The position numbers and the translations under genes are program-made. This document shows, piece after piece, positions 39,091 to 48,301 of a DNA stretch of 48,347 nucleotides (within the stretch, counting starts at the first letter, position 1; each line of letters opens with the position of its first letter). Origin of the DNA: Nitrosomonadales bacterium (GTDB lineage Bacteria > Pseudomonadota > Gammaproteobacteria > Burkholderiales > Gallionellaceae). Location of the stretch: NCBI GenBank assembly GCA_016218415.1, contig JACRED010000044.1, positions 1 through 48,347 of the forward strand, in the 5' to 3' direction. The notes under the pieces are model-generated. The model saw only the letters and a program-made list of their open reading frames with translations. It had not been told where the DNA came from and did no database searches.

Positions 39091-39172
39091 TCCCTGCGCC
39101 GGATGATCGCCGGCATGGCCCAACCTCCCGTTTCGCGCATCTTTAACTGCAATGTGCGTTGCGGATAGCTGC

Positions 39173-39219
39173 TTGACAGCCTCTTTGGATTTCGCCTATA
39201 TTTAACCAACCGGTTAAAT
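39173..39219 (+). promoter_or_regulatory. arsR promoter with overlapping operator
   Basis: TTGACA at 39173-39178 and TATATT at 39197-39202 are 18 bp apart. Directly over and after the -10 is a perfect 8-bp inverted repeat, ATTTAACC (39200-39207) and GGTTAAAT (39212-39219), with a 4-nt centre. This looks like the binding site of the ArsR repressor encoded 19 bp downstream, and implies negative autoregulation of the three-gene operon. Confidence 0.8.
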
Positions 39220-39237
39220 AACTATTGGCTCCCGCAC

Positions 39238-39606
39238 ATGCCCACCGATCAACTGAGCGCCACTTTCGCCGCCCTCGCCGACCCTACCCGCCGCGCCATC
39301 CTTGCGCGGCTGGCCTTGGGCGAAACCTCGGTCACGGAGCTGGCCGCGCCGTTCGAGATCAGCGCGCCCGCCGTCACCAAACACCTCAAGGTGCTGGAGA
39401 ACGCCGGGCTGATCTCGCGCGGACGGCAGGCGCAGTGGCGGCCCTGCAAACTCGAGGCGGCACCGTTGCAGGAAGCCGCCGATTTCATGGAACGGTACCG
39501 CCAGTTCTGGGAGCAAAGGTTTGACCGGCTGGACAGCTACCTCCAAGAACTTCAAGCCGCCGAAAAAAAGGCAAAGGAGAAGAAAAATGGGCGCAAAAAA
39601 CGTTAG
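39238..39606 (+). CDS. ArsR/SmtB-family transcriptional repressor
   Basis: Repressor of 122 residues with a winged helix: FAALADPTRRAILARLALGETSVTELAAPF, then the recognition helix SAPAVTKHLKVLENAGLISRG. No metal-binding Cys (CVCDL) is present, so it belongs to the metal-independent group that usually accompanies SRPBCC/AHSA1 genes. The C-terminus is very Lys-rich (AAEKKAKEKKNGRKKR). No Shine-Dalgarno is evident. The operator upstream suggests autorepression. Confidence 0.94.
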   Translation: MPTDQLSATFAALADPTRRAILARLALGETSVTELAAPFEISAPAVTKHLKVLENAGLISRGRQAQWRPCKLEAAPLQEAADFMERYRQFWEQRFDRLDSYLQELQAAEKKAKEKKNGRKKR

Positions 39607-39655
39607 CATATCCAGCCAAATTGCCCATCCGGGATCAATCTTCAGGAGATGAATC

Positions 39656-40300
39656 ATGTCGAAACTGCGCTTCAGAATCTCGATGTCACTGGATGGCTAC
39701 GTTGCCGGCCCAAACCAGAGCGTGGACAACCCGCTGGGTATCGGTGGGATGCGGCTGCACGAATGGGTGTTTCCGCTGGCGGTGTTTCGTACCATGCATG
39801 GCATGGAAGGCGGCATCGTTAACGAAAATACGGCGGTGATCAAGGAATCCTTCGCCAACATCGGCGCCACGATCATGGGGCGCAACATGTTTGGCGGACA
39901 CCCCGGCGCATGGAACCAGGAGAAGCCGTGGAATGGCTGGTGGGGAGACAACCCGCCGTTCCATCACCCGGTATTCGTGCTCACCCACCACGCGCGCGAA
40001 CCGCTGATACTGGAAGGCGGGACGACCTTCACCTTCGTCACCGGTGGAATCAATGCGGCGCTCGAACAGGCGCGTAGTGCCGCAGCAGGCAAAGACGTGG
40101 CGCTCGGCGGCGGCGCGCATGCCGCCCAACAATACCTTGCCGCCGGACTCGTGGACGAGATGCTGATCAGCCTGGCGCCGACGCTGCTCGGCAGCGGCGA
40201 GCGGCTGTTCGATGGCATAGGCGACGACATGCACGGCCTCACTCTGGTGCGGACGATTGCCACACCGGAAGTGGTACACCTCAAATTTGCGAAACATTGA
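39656..40300 (+). CDS. Dihydrofolate reductase/RibD C-terminal-like protein
   Basis: Protein of 214 residues of the RibD C-terminal (DHFR-like) family. The N-terminus RFRISMSLDGYVAGPNQS and the segments NIGATIMGRNMFGG, HPVFVLTHHAREPL and DVALGGGAHAAQQYLAAGLVDEMLISLAPTLLGSGERLF are typical. It probably is an NADPH-dependent reductase of unknown substrate. AGGAG is 8-9 nt before ATG 39656. It is the second gene of the arsR operon. Confidence 0.9.
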   Translation: MSKLRFRISMSLDGYVAGPNQSVDNPLGIGGMRLHEWVFPLAVFRTMHGMEGGIVNENTAVIKESFANIGATIMGRNMFGGHPGAWNQEKPWNGWWGDNPPFHHPVFVLTHHAREPLILEGGTTFTFVTGGINAALEQARSAAAGKDVALGGGAHAAQQYLAAGLVDEMLISLAPTLLGSGERLFDGIGDDMHGLTLVRTIATPEVVHLKFAKH

Positions 40301-40333
40301 GTTTTTTCTGTCCTGGATGAAAGGAGAAATATC

Positions 40334-40837
40334 ATGTATCCCACTTACCGCCCCGACCCCAAACTCGACCTCTCTTTCGAGCGCATCGTGGATGTGCCGA
40401 AGGAACTGGTCTGGAAAGCATGGACACAACCGGAGCATCTCAAACCCTGGTTCTGCCCGCTGCCCTGGAAGACGATCGATTGCGAGATCGACCTGTGCCC
40501 CGGCGGCATGTTCCGCACCGTGATGATGTCGCCCGAAGGGCAGAAATATCCCAATCTCGGCTGCTACCTTGAGGTGATCGAAAACGAAAGACTGGTCTGG
40601 ACGAATGCGCTGCTGCCGGGTTTTCGTCCGGCAGTCCTTACTCCCAATGCGGTGGAAACCGGCACGTTCTTTTTCACAGCAACCATCCAGCTGGCCGCGC
40701 ACGGCAGCGGCACAAAATACACCGCAACGGTAATTCATGCCGACGAAGCGGGACGCAAAAAACACGCGGAGATGGGCTTCGAAAAAGGCTGGGGAACCGC
40801 ACTCGACCAATTGGTTGCTTACGCCAAGCGCATGTAA
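40334..40837 (+). CDS. SRPBCC (AHSA1-like) domain protein
   Basis: Protein of 167 residues of the Aha1/SRPBCC superfamily. The pattern [30 protein letters not shown], then [12 protein letters not shown] and [19 protein letters not shown], is standard. The fold has a hydrophobic pocket, and the ligand is unknown. AAAGGAG lies just before ATG 40334. It ends the arsR-reductase-SRPBCC operon. Confidence 0.92.
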   Translation: MYPTYRPDPKLDLSFERIVDVPKELVWKAWTQPEHLKPWFCPLPWKTIDCEIDLCPGGMFRTVMMSPEGQKYPNLGCYLEVIENERLVWTNALLPGFRPAVLTPNAVETGTFFFTATIQLAAHGSGTKYTATVIHADEAGRKKHAEMGFEKGWGTALDQLVAYAKRM

Positions 40838-41180
40838 GCGGCTCAGTTCTCACGGGGGCAGACCCAGCGTCGGTTCCGGTTTTCCAAAGGGGCATGACTC
40901 ATGCGGAAGGTGATATGAATGATGACTATGAGGCGACTGACTATAAGTAGCGTTGCATTGAAACTGATTTAGCCATGAGGTCTTAGGCAAGCCACATAGA
41001 ACCACATAGGGACGGAGCCAGAATATTCAGGACAGAGTGACATTTTTCATAGACAGTTGAACTACGTTTTCTATAGCAATAGGATGTTCATCATGCATGC
41101 TACTGACACCACGCTGTCAGCTGCCAGGTGTATATTTATTCGCCAGCGCTCACCCACTTGATCACCTACAGGAGGCTCGA
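40838..41180 (+). other. Intergenic region before the cupin gene
   Basis: 343 bp with no recognisable gene. The first 200 bp are irregular, with short stretches such as CACATAGGGACGGAGCC and TTCAGGACAGAGTGAC that recall transposon remnants, but no frame or inverted end supports this. The last 125 bp hold the candidate promoter given separately. Confidence 0.4.
41057..41120 (+). promoter_or_regulatory. Possible cupin promoter and dyad
   Basis: TTGAAC at 41057-41062 and TAGGAT at 41080-41085, 17 bp apart. A dyad CTGACA/TGTCAG (41103-41108 and 41115-41120) lies just after the expected start of transcription and might be an operator. Both elements are modest matches. Confidence 0.4.
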
Positions 41181-41696
41181 ATGAAACCCATCATCAATAT
41201 CGCCGATGTCGAACTGCAAGCTCGCCCGCCCGCCTTTGCGCCGACCGGTGCGGCGGCGCAACGTTACGATTCGCGCATGGGCATGATCGCGCCGCGTATC
41301 GGGGCACAGAAGCTGGGCTACAACATCACCGCCATTCCGCCGGGCAAGCGCGCGTTCCCGTTCCACAATCATCAGGTCAACGAGGAGATGATCTTTGTGC
41401 TGGAAGGGTCGGGCGAGGTGCGCATCGGCGAGGCGACTTATGCTATCCGCCAGGGTGACTTCGTCGCCTGCCCGCCGGGCGGCAAGGAGACGGCGCATCA
41501 GGTCATCAACACCGGCAGTGTCGAACTGAAATACCTCGCAGTGAGCACCAAGCTTTCGCCGGAGATCGCGGAGTATCCCGACACCGGCAAGTTCGGCGTG
41601 CTCGCCGAGTATCCCGCAGGCGCGGACGGCAAGCCGCGCGGATTCCGCTTTGTCGGACGCGCGGAGCTGGGTGCGGATTATTGGGAAGGCGAGTGA
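41181..41696 (+). CDS. Cupin-domain protein
   Basis: Single-domain cupin of 171 residues from ATG 41181, with AGGAGG 7 nt upstream. Cupin motif 1 is FPFHNHQVNEEMIFVLEGSGEVRIG, with the metal ligands His-x-His and Glu; motif 2 is GDFVACPPGGKETAHQVINTG. Proteins like this bind a metal and may be isomerases or dioxygenases; the function is not known. A frame starting at 41097 exists but lacks similarity. It ends 27 bp before the convergent rfaE2. Confidence 0.9.
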   Translation: MKPIINIADVELQARPPAFAPTGAAAQRYDSRMGMIAPRIGAQKLGYNITAIPPGKRAFPFHNHQVNEEMIFVLEGSGEVRIGEATYAIRQGDFVACPPGGKETAHQVINTGSVELKYLAVSTKLSPEIAEYPDTGKFGVLAEYPAGADGKPRGFRFVGRAELGADYWEGE

Positions 41697-41723
41697 TAGC
41701 CGGGCCGCAATGGGCAACACCCG

Positions 41724-42209
41724 CTACAGGCTGCGTATCTTCTTCAGCAGGGCGGTGGTTGAACGTTCATGCAGGAACGGGATGCTGTGCACCGCCCCGC
41801 CCCAGCCCTGCACCTCTTTGCTGCCGACGATGTTCTCCGGTTTCCAGTCGCCGCCTTTCACCAGCACGTCGGGGCGGCATGCGAGGATCAGGTTGAGCGG
41901 CGTGTCCTCGTCGAACTTCACCACCGGGCTCACCGATTCCAGCGCGGCGAGCACCATCATGCGATCCTGCTCGGCGTTGATCGGACGGTCGTCGCCCTTG
42001 CCCTGGCGCTTCACCGAAGCGTCGCTGTTCACGCCGACGATCAGCGCTGCGCCGAGCGCGCGGGCCTGCGCAAGGTAGGTGACATGGCCGCGATGCAGCA
42101 CGTCGAAACAGCCGTTGGTGAACACCAGCGGACGCGGCAGCAGGGCTACCCGCGCGCCCAGTCCGGCTGCGCTGCACAGTTTATTTTCAAATGTCGGGGC
42201 AGGATACAT
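41724..42209 (-). CDS. rfaE2: D-glycero-beta-D-manno-heptose 1-phosphate adenylyltransferase
   Basis: Protein of 161 residues equal to the C-terminal half of E. coli HldE. It makes ADP-heptose for the LPS core. The nucleotidyltransferase motif is [17 protein letters not shown], then [20 protein letters not shown] and [15 protein letters not shown]. The separate kinase half is not in the window. It follows dolP by 1 bp, with gmhA further upstream, so heptose genes are grouped. Confidence 0.96.
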   Translation of the reverse strand: MYPAPTFENKLCSAAGLGARVALLPRPLVFTNGCFDVLHRGHVTYLAQARALGAALIVGVNSDASVKRQGKGDDRPINAEQDRMMVLAALESVSPVVKFDEDTPLNLILACRPDVLVKGGDWKPENIVGSKEVQGWGGAVHSIPFLHERSTTALLKKIRSL

Positions 42210-42210
42210 A

Positions 42211-42768
42211 TCAGTTCAGATATTCAAAAAGTTTGACCACGCGCTGCACGCCCTTGGTCGAGCTGGCGGTTTCGGCGGCAGCTTCCGCTTCTTCGCGGTA
42301 GACGATGCCCATCAGGAACACCGTGCCGTTTTCGACAAAAACCTTGACCATGTTCGAGTCGAGCCACCCGTCCGCGACGAGCTTCATCTTCACATTCGAG
42401 GTGATCAGGCTGTCGTTGCTGCGCGACAGCAGCGAACTGCCGCCTGAAACGACCAGCTCATTCGTCACCCCGCCGACCTTTTCGACCGAGGAAACGATTT
42501 TTTCCACTTCGCCCCTGGCCGCCTCGGTCGGCACTTCGCCGCTGAGCAGCACCTTGCGGTTGAAGCTGGTCACATTGACGTGCATGAACACCCCGGACTG
42601 TTTGTAAACGAGATCGACCGCTTTGGCCTCGATATCCCGGTCGTCGATGCGCGCATCGTCCGCCCGGCGATCCTGCGCCACCAGTACGCCGGCCCTCTCG
42701 CCATGAAAGGCGTTGGGGAAGCAACCTTGCAACAGACCCGTCAACAGCATCAGGGCGATGAAGCGCAC
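42211..42768 (-). CDS. dolP: BON-domain outer-membrane lipoprotein (DolP-like)
   Basis: Lipoprotein of 185 residues with signal [16 protein letters not shown] and lipid-carrying C16. Two BON domains follow (about 45-110 and 115-185: [16 protein letters not shown].., [18 protein letters not shown]..). It matches E. coli YraP/DolP, which supports outer-membrane integrity at the division site. The conserved order with gmhA/diaA, yraN and lpoA supports this. It lies 1 bp from gmhA. Confidence 0.92.
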   Translation of the reverse strand: MRFIALMLLTGLLQGCFPNAFHGERAGVLVAQDRRADDARIDDRDIEAKAVDLVYKQSGVFMHVNVTSFNRKVLLSGEVPTEAARGEVEKIVSSVEKVGGVTNELVVSGGSSLLSRSNDSLITSNVKMKLVADGWLDSNMVKVFVENGTVFLMGIVYREEAEAAAETASSTKGVQRVVKLFEYLN

Positions 42769-42769
42769 C

Positions 42770-43372
<603 letters not shown>

Positions 43373-43430
43373 TTATCGAGCGTGAATATTAACCGAATTG
43401 ACGCGGGAACGGCAGTTGTAGGGGCGGGAT

Positions 43431-43772
43431 TCAGGCATCGAACGCATTCTTCAGCCACTGCGCCTGCCCGCCCTGCGCATCGTCCATCAGCACGACATCG
43501 AAGCGGCATGGCGGGATGCGCGCGAGGTCTGCGAGATATAGCTGCGCGGTGCGGATGATGCGTTGCTGTTTGGCTGTATCGATGCTGGCCGCCGCGCCGC
43601 CAAAATCGGCATTGCGCCGCAGACGCACTTCGATGAACACCAGCGCAGCGCCATCCTGCATGACCAGATCGATCTCGCCGTAGCGGCTGCGATAATTTCT
43701 CGCAACCAGCTTCAGGCCCTGCCGCAGCAAATACTGCTCAGCCCACTGCTCGGCGTGCGCACCATTGTTCAA
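43431..43772 (-). CDS. yraN: YraN/UPF0102 family nuclease-fold protein
   Basis: Protein of 113 residues from a TTG start at 43772, which overlaps the lpoA stop by 4 nt (TTGA). The core GLKLVARNYRSRYGEIDLVMQDGAALVFIEVRLRR carries the restriction-endonuclease-like E-D-(E-x-R) residues, followed by SIDTAKQQRIIRTAQLYL. Function is unknown. A much longer frame (to 44078) covers the lpoA 3' end and has no family similarity. The start is the least certain part. Confidence 0.88.
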   Translation of the reverse strand: MNNGAHAEQWAEQYLLRQGLKLVARNYRSRYGEIDLVMQDGAALVFIEVRLRRNADFGGAAASIDTAKQQRIIRTAQLYLADLARIPPCRFDVVLMDDAQGGQAQWLKNAFDA

Positions 43773-45001
43773 GGCTGGCTGACGGGCCGGTCCGGGAACA
43801 TCTGCGGCGCGGGCGCGGCGGCGGCATCGGCAATGCGCGCCTGGCCTTCCACGAACCGGGCGAAAACCGCTTCGCGCTGGAACACGTGGCCGTTGAGCTG
43901 GAGGCGGCCGCTCACGCCGTCCAGCGGCAACGTTTTGGCGATATTTCCGGCCAGCATCGCCTGGATGAGCCGGAATGCGTCTATCCCCAGCGCGTAGAGC
44001 CGCTCGCGGTCCGCGGAGAGCGGCGGGAAAGTGCGCGGGTAGGCCATCACCGCCGGATGGTCGGGTTGCAGCAGCCACGGCATATCGACAAAACGGATGC
44101 CGTTCAGGTCGTAATTGGTCAGGGTTTTTTCGTTGCCGGCAAAAATCTGCGAGCTGGCATAGATCGGCAGCTTGTTGGGCAGATAAGGGCGGATCAATCG
44201 GGATTTCTCGGCATCGACGGCGAGAAACACCATCGTGTCTGAAATGTCCGCGATATCCTCGAACACGGCGGGATCATTGGTGAATTCGATCTCGCGCAGA
44301 ATTCCCCGGTCCGCGCCGCTCCACTCCTCTTCGAAGGCGGCTTGCAGGCGCTGCGACAGCGCGGTGCGCACGGTGACGATAATGGCCTGATGCAAACCCT
44401 GCTGTTTGGCCAGATGGGCGACCTGCCGCGCTTCGGCCTCGACAGCCATGCCGAAGAAATACAATTGTGGCGCGGGCTGTCCCTCCACGATATTCAGCGC
44501 CAGGGTCGGCACGGGAATATCCTTTTCCGCCGCAAGCGCACTGACACCGCTGCGCGTCAGCGGCCCTGCCACCGCGCGCGCGCCGTTGGCGATCGCCTGG
44601 CGGTAAACGGCAACCACATTGTTGTTCTCGTCAAAGTCGCTGTATACGCGAACCGGCAGGGGCTGGCGCTTCAAGTTTGCCGCAGTCAGAAAACCCTGTT
44701 GCACCGCTTCTGCAGACGCACCGAAAGATGCCGATTGCAGCGGCAACAGCAGCGCGATATGCGGCACAACTTCGCCGATGGGCAACACCGCTGGTGCGGG
44801 CGCTATCGCAGCCTGCGCGACGACTGGCGGGGGAGTTGCGACCAACGTCTCGGCTCCCATCAACTCGTCTGCCGGCTGCGCCTTTGTCTCAGCCGCCGCC
44901 GCGACGGTGGCGGGCTTTTCATCTTCCGGCTTATGCGGTACGGTGCCGGTGCACGCGTATAGTGCGAACACAGTCGAAAGCAGAAGGAGTACACGTTGCA
45001 T
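43769..45001 (-). CDS. lpoA: LpoA-like penicillin-binding protein activator lipoprotein
   Basis: Protein of about 410 residues of the LppC/LpoA family. Signal MQRVLLLLSTVFALYAC gives a lipidated Cys17, then a Pro/Ala-rich linker (about 22-80) and a periplasmic binding-protein-like domain (HIALLLPLQSASFGASAEAVQQGFL..). E. coli LpoA activates PBP1A from the outer membrane; here only the C-terminal-type domain is present, as in shorter homologues. Starts at TTG 45016, ATG 45010 and ATG 45001 are possible. Its start region overlaps that of divergent rsmI. Confidence 0.9.
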   Translation of the reverse strand: MQRVLLLLSTVFALYACTGTVPHKPEDEKPATVAAAAETKAQPADELMGAETLVATPPPVVAQAAIAPAPAVLPIGEVVPHIALLLPLQSASFGASAEAVQQGFLTAANLKRQPLPVRVYSDFDENNNVVAVYRQAIANGARAVAGPLTRSGVSALAAEKDIPVPTLALNIVEGQPAPQLYFFGMAVEAEARQVAHLAKQQGLHQAIIVTVRTALSQRLQAAFEEEWSGADRGILREIEFTNDPAVFEDIADISDTMVFLAVDAEKSRLIRPYLPNKLPIYASSQIFAGNEKTLTNYDLNGIRFVDMPWLLQPDHPAVMAYPRTFPPLSADRERLYALGIDAFRLIQAMLAGNIAKTLPLDGVSGRLQLNGHVFQREAVFARFVEGQARIADAAAAPAPQMFPDRPVSQP

Positions 45002-45865
45002 AACGAACATCCGCAAAAATTGGAAGCCGCATTATATGTAGTTGCCACCCCGATAGGAAATCTGCGTGACATCACGCTGCGCGCGCTCGAAGTGCTGTCT
45101 GCAGCGGACGTGATCGCCGCGGAGGACAAGCGCAACACCTCGCACCTGTTGTCGCACCACGGCATCACCGCGAACCGGCTGATCGCGGTGCACCAGCATA
45201 ACGAGCGCGGCGCGGCGGACCAGATCATCGCCATGCTGCATGCGGGACAAAGCGTGGCGTTCGTCAGCGATGCGGGCACTCCGGCGGTGAGCGATCCCGG
45301 CGCGTTGCTGGTACAGGCGGTGCAGGCGGCGGGCCTGCGCGCCATCCCGATACCCGGGGCCAGCGCGGCAGTCGCCGCCTTGTCGGCTTCCGGGCTGGCC
45401 GCGGCGCATTTTCTGTTCTATGGATTCCTGCCGAACAAATCCGGCGCAAGGCGCAGCGCACTGCAAATCCTGACCGGCCATCCTTACACGCTGGTGTTTT
45501 ACGAAGCACCGCACCGCATCCTGGAATGCGTCGCCGACCTGCAAGCCGTGTTTGGCGCGGAGCGCGAGATCGTTCTCGCGCGCGAAGTCACCAAGCTGTT
45601 CGAGAGCATCCACCGTTGCAGCCTGGGCGCGGCGCTGGACTGGCTGAACAGCGACGCCAACAACCAGCGCGGCGAATTCGTGTTGCTGGTTTCCGCCGCA
45701 CCGCCGCAAACGGCCGCGCTCAATGCGGACAATGAACGCACTCTTGCCTTGCTGCTCGAAGAATTGCCGCTCAAACAGGCGGCACAACTCGCCGCAAAGA
45801 TCACCGGTGCGAACCGCAGCGAGTTGTACCAGCGTGCGCTGGCACTCAAGTCGGCCAAAGACTGA
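44996..45865 (+). CDS. rsmI: 16S rRNA (cytidine-1402-2'-O)-methyltransferase
   Basis: RsmI of 289 residues, which 2'-O-methylates C1402 of 16S rRNA. ALYVVATPIGNLRDITLRALEVLSAADVIAAEDKRNT and FVSDAGTPAVSDPG are the family signature, then FYGFLPNKSGARR and FYEAPHRI. The start is TTG 44996, with AAGGAG 6-7 nt upstream; that site lies inside the lpoA signal peptide region on the other strand. The divergent pair with lpoA is conserved. Confidence 0.97.
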   Translation: MHNEHPQKLEAALYVVATPIGNLRDITLRALEVLSAADVIAAEDKRNTSHLLSHHGITANRLIAVHQHNERGAADQIIAMLHAGQSVAFVSDAGTPAVSDPGALLVQAVQAAGLRAIPIPGASAAVAALSASGLAAAHFLFYGFLPNKSGARRSALQILTGHPYTLVFYEAPHRILECVADLQAVFGAEREIVLAREVTKLFESIHRCSLGAALDWLNSDANNQRGEFVLLVSAAPPQTAALNADNERTLALLLEELPLKQAAQLAAKITGANRSELYQRALALKSAKD

Positions 45866-45895
45866 AAGCTGGAAAACCAGTCGAATGGACGCCGA

Positions 45896-46129
45896 CTACG
45901 CTTCCTGGAGGTGCAATAGCCGGGTTTTTGAGGATGTTTGCAGGTCAGCATTCTCGGCCGATTCTTTGTTGAGCTCGGTCTCCTGCGACGCATCTTTGGT
46001 CTGTTTCTGGATGCCCGGCGTGTGCGGGTAACAATATTTGGAGTAAAGAGAGATGCAGCATTTGTTATTGCATCCCGGTACGGCGCATTTAGGCCATGTG
46101 CCCAAGACTTCTTGAGGTATTTTGTCCAT
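45896..46129 (-). CDS. Small Cys-rich hypothetical protein
   Basis: Possible protein of 77 residues: a compact N-terminal part GTWPKCAVPGCNNKCC, then SLYSKYCYPHTPG, and a hydrophilic tail. Five Cys and a His are spaced as in a small zinc-binding fold (C-x4-C-x3-C-C...C-x2-H). Similar GTWP(R/K)CAVP..C peptides seem familiar from other bacteria, but no named family is recalled. The ribosome site is weak. It faces rsmI convergently, 30 bp from its stop. Base composition is more AT-rich than its neighbours. Confidence 0.5.
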   Translation of the reverse strand: MDKIPQEVLGTWPKCAVPGCNNKCCISLYSKYCYPHTPGIQKQTKDASQETELNKESAENADLQTSSKTRLLHLQEA

Positions 46130-46381
46130 CGGAATTCCCGTTCTTGTTATCTATTCTCTACTCGCCACGCTCGGCCAACTGAATCCGGGCATTGGGTGTC
46201 ACAGACCGCACTAAGTTCCCGAAGGCTTGAAAAAATTCAGCATGGATAGCTTCACCCGATATTTCGAGGCGCAAAACGCAGCATCAGCGCCCCGGCCTCA
46301 AGCAAGACGCGGTAATAACTCGCAGTGCAGCCCGCCATTATTGCTATCATCCTGTGCAGGTGATGAACAACCGGGGTTCAT
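46130..46381. other. Intergenic stretch before the ATPase gene
   Basis: 252 bp without a convincing gene. TATCAT near 46350 could be a -10 for the ATPase but no -35 fits. A frame of 47 codons (46242-46385) overlaps the next start by ATGA but has no protein character. Confidence 0.35.
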
Positions 46382-47959
46382 ATGACATCTGCCACCACAA
46401 AGCCGACGGCACGCAAATCAGCAAAACTGCCGCCTTTGATAAGCGCGCTGCTGACCGATCCGGCCTGCTATGACCATGCGGTGGATCCGGTGCGCCTGGT
46501 CGAAACGCATATCTCCTGGGTACTGCTGACCGGTGAATTCGCCTACAAGATCAAGAAGCCGGTGGATATGGGGTTTCTGGATTTCAGCACGCTGGCGAAG
46601 CGGCAGCAGGCCTGTGTAGACGAGGTGCGGCTGAACCGGCGGCTGGCGGCGGAGATATATCTGGGCATGGTGGCGATCACCGGCAGCCCGGAATCACCCC
46701 GCATCTATGCATCTCATACAAACAATCGGGGCACACCTTTCGAATACGCGGTGAAGATGCGCCAGTTTCCGCCCGAGGATACGCTGGACAGGTTGTCCGA
46801 GCGCGGCGAATTGGGTCTGGCGCAAATTGATGCGCTTGCTGCACGGCTCGCGCAATTCCACATGGCCGATTGCGCAACCGCACCCGCCGACAGTCCTTTC
46901 GGAGAGCCTGACGCGATACTGCATCCGATTGTCGAGAACTTCCGGATTTTGTCCGAATACCCGAGCGATCCGGTACTGAGGCAGCAACTGGCAGACTTGC
47001 ATAGCTGGTCCCTCGCGGAACACGCGCGCCTCGCGTCGCTGATGCGCGAGCGCAAACGCGACGGCAGGGTGCGCGAATGCCACGGCGATCTGCATCTGGG
47101 CAACCTGGCCTGGGTGGACGGACACCTGATCATTTTCGACTGTATCGAATTCAGCCCTGCGTTGCGCTGGATCGACGTGATCTCCGAAGTGGCCTTCTGC
47201 TTTATGGACTTGTTGCACCGCCAGCACCCCGACCTGGCGTTTCGATTTTTGAATGCCTGGCTGGAAATCAGCGGCGATTATCAGGGCGTGGCGCTGCTGC
47301 GTTACTACGCGGTGTACCGCGCGATGGTGCGCGCCAAGGTCGCTGCGCTGCGTGCGGGACAGTCCGGTGGCAGCAGTGCCGGGATCGTTGAGTTTCTGCA
47401 ACTGGCCGAGCAGCTAAAGCAGGCTGCCGCGCCTGAACTGTGGATCACGCACGGCCTGTCCGGCTGCGGCAAGACCACGACCTCGCAAACAATATTGCAG
47501 CAGCAAGGCATGGTGCGCCTGCGTTCCGATGTCGAGCGCAAACGTCTGGCGGGCATCCCCGCAAATGCTGCCAGCGGCAGCGGGGTGGCAACCGGCCTGT
47601 ATACAGAGGACGCCAGCCGCCGCACCTACGCCCACTTGGCCGAACTGGCCGAAGGATTGCTGGACGCAGGCTGGCCGGTGATCGTCGATGCCGCCTTCCT
47701 CGCGCGCTGGCAGCGCGACCTGTTCCGCGAAGTCGCGCAACGGCGCGCATTACCTTTTCGCATCCTGGACATCAAAGTCGATCACGCCACATTGCGTGAG
47801 CGCATCATCAAGCGTGCCGCGCAAGGACGGGATGCATCGGAGGCCGACCTGCGCGTACTGCAGCGCCAGATCGAAACCGCAGAGCCGCTGGGCGCGGATG
47901 AATTGAACAAGACGGCACGCATGTCCGGCGAGATCGCATCAGCCCGGATTCGTCATTAG
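46382..47959 (+). CDS. Fusion of phosphotransferase-like and P-loop ATPase domains
   Basis: Protein of 525 residues. The N-terminal part (about 1-340) is kinase-like of the aminoglycoside phosphotransferase/choline kinase type, with ECHGDLHLGNLAWVDG and IIFDCIEFSPALRWID as catalytic loop and metal segment. The C-terminal part (about 350-525) has Walker A GLSGCGKTT and resembles zeta-toxin/gluconate-kinase-type P-loop kinases (LRSDVERKRLAG; DAAFLARWQRDLF). The fusion is common in proteobacteria and of unknown substrate. Reading is continuous. It stands alone, with the IS110 gene following. Confidence 0.92.
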   Translation: MTSATTKPTARKSAKLPPLISALLTDPACYDHAVDPVRLVETHISWVLLTGEFAYKIKKPVDMGFLDFSTLAKRQQACVDEVRLNRRLAAEIYLGMVAITGSPESPRIYASHTNNRGTPFEYAVKMRQFPPEDTLDRLSERGELGLAQIDALAARLAQFHMADCATAPADSPFGEPDAILHPIVENFRILSEYPSDPVLRQQLADLHSWSLAEHARLASLMRERKRDGRVRECHGDLHLGNLAWVDGHLIIFDCIEFSPALRWIDVISEVAFCFMDLLHRQHPDLAFRFLNAWLEISGDYQGVALLRYYAVYRAMVRAKVAALRAGQSGGSSAGIVEFLQLAEQLKQAAAPELWITHGLSGCGKTTTSQTILQQQGMVRLRSDVERKRLAGIPANAASGSGVATGLYTEDASRRTYAHLAELAEGLLDAGWPVIVDAAFLARWQRDLFREVAQRRALPFRILDIKVDHATLRERIIKRAAQGRDASEADLRVLQRQIETAEPLGADELNKTARMSGEIASARIRH

Positions 47960-48301
47960 GCCGGGCCGGCTTTGTGAAGCAAACGCCGAATACAAAGATA
48001 CCGGAATAATGGCACAGGCAAGCGGGCAGGTCTGGCAACAGCCCTATCGCGACTTGCTGTGAAGCCCTGTTGACGGGGCGGGAAGGGCGGGATAGGGTGC
48101 GTGGCGGCAACTTGACCGGTAGGAAAGATGACATGCGAAACTGGGAGTGCGGCGCTGCTGTTGAGCGTGCCGGGAGTCGCGGCTGGGGCGGCGGTGTAAA
48201 ACAATTCGAGCCTGAAAATCATCTAGCCGACCTCCCACCGCCGGTGGCGGTGGGGTTAAAGTGAGTTTGCGAACTTGCGATAACCACAGGAGGCCGACAT
48301 C
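47960..48301 (+). other. Intergenic region up to the IS110 transposase
   Basis: 342 bp without a clear gene. A strong hairpin, CCCACCGCC (48234-48242) and GGCGGTGGG (48246-48254), lies about 50 bp before the transposase start and is probably part of, or adjacent to, the insertion sequence end. AGGAGG at 48290-48295 is the transposase ribosome site. The left end of the element could not be fixed. Confidence 0.45.

Noticed and set aside
43773..44078. Long N-terminal extension of yraN
   Set aside because: It is the lpoA coding sequence read in another frame; YraN similarity begins just after the TTG at 43772.
45866..46381. RNase P RNA (rnpB) after rsmI
   Set aside because: The start AAAGCTGG..ACCAGTCG looked suggestive, but the conserved GGAAAGTCCGGGCT core is absent.
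46242..46385. 47-codon frame overlapping the ATPase start by ATGA
   Set aside because: The peptide has no protein-like character and no ribosome site; probably chance.
48128..48199. Mini-ORF ending in ALLLSVPGVAAGAAV
   Set aside because: Only 23 codons, too short to support; it resembles a membrane tail by composition alone.
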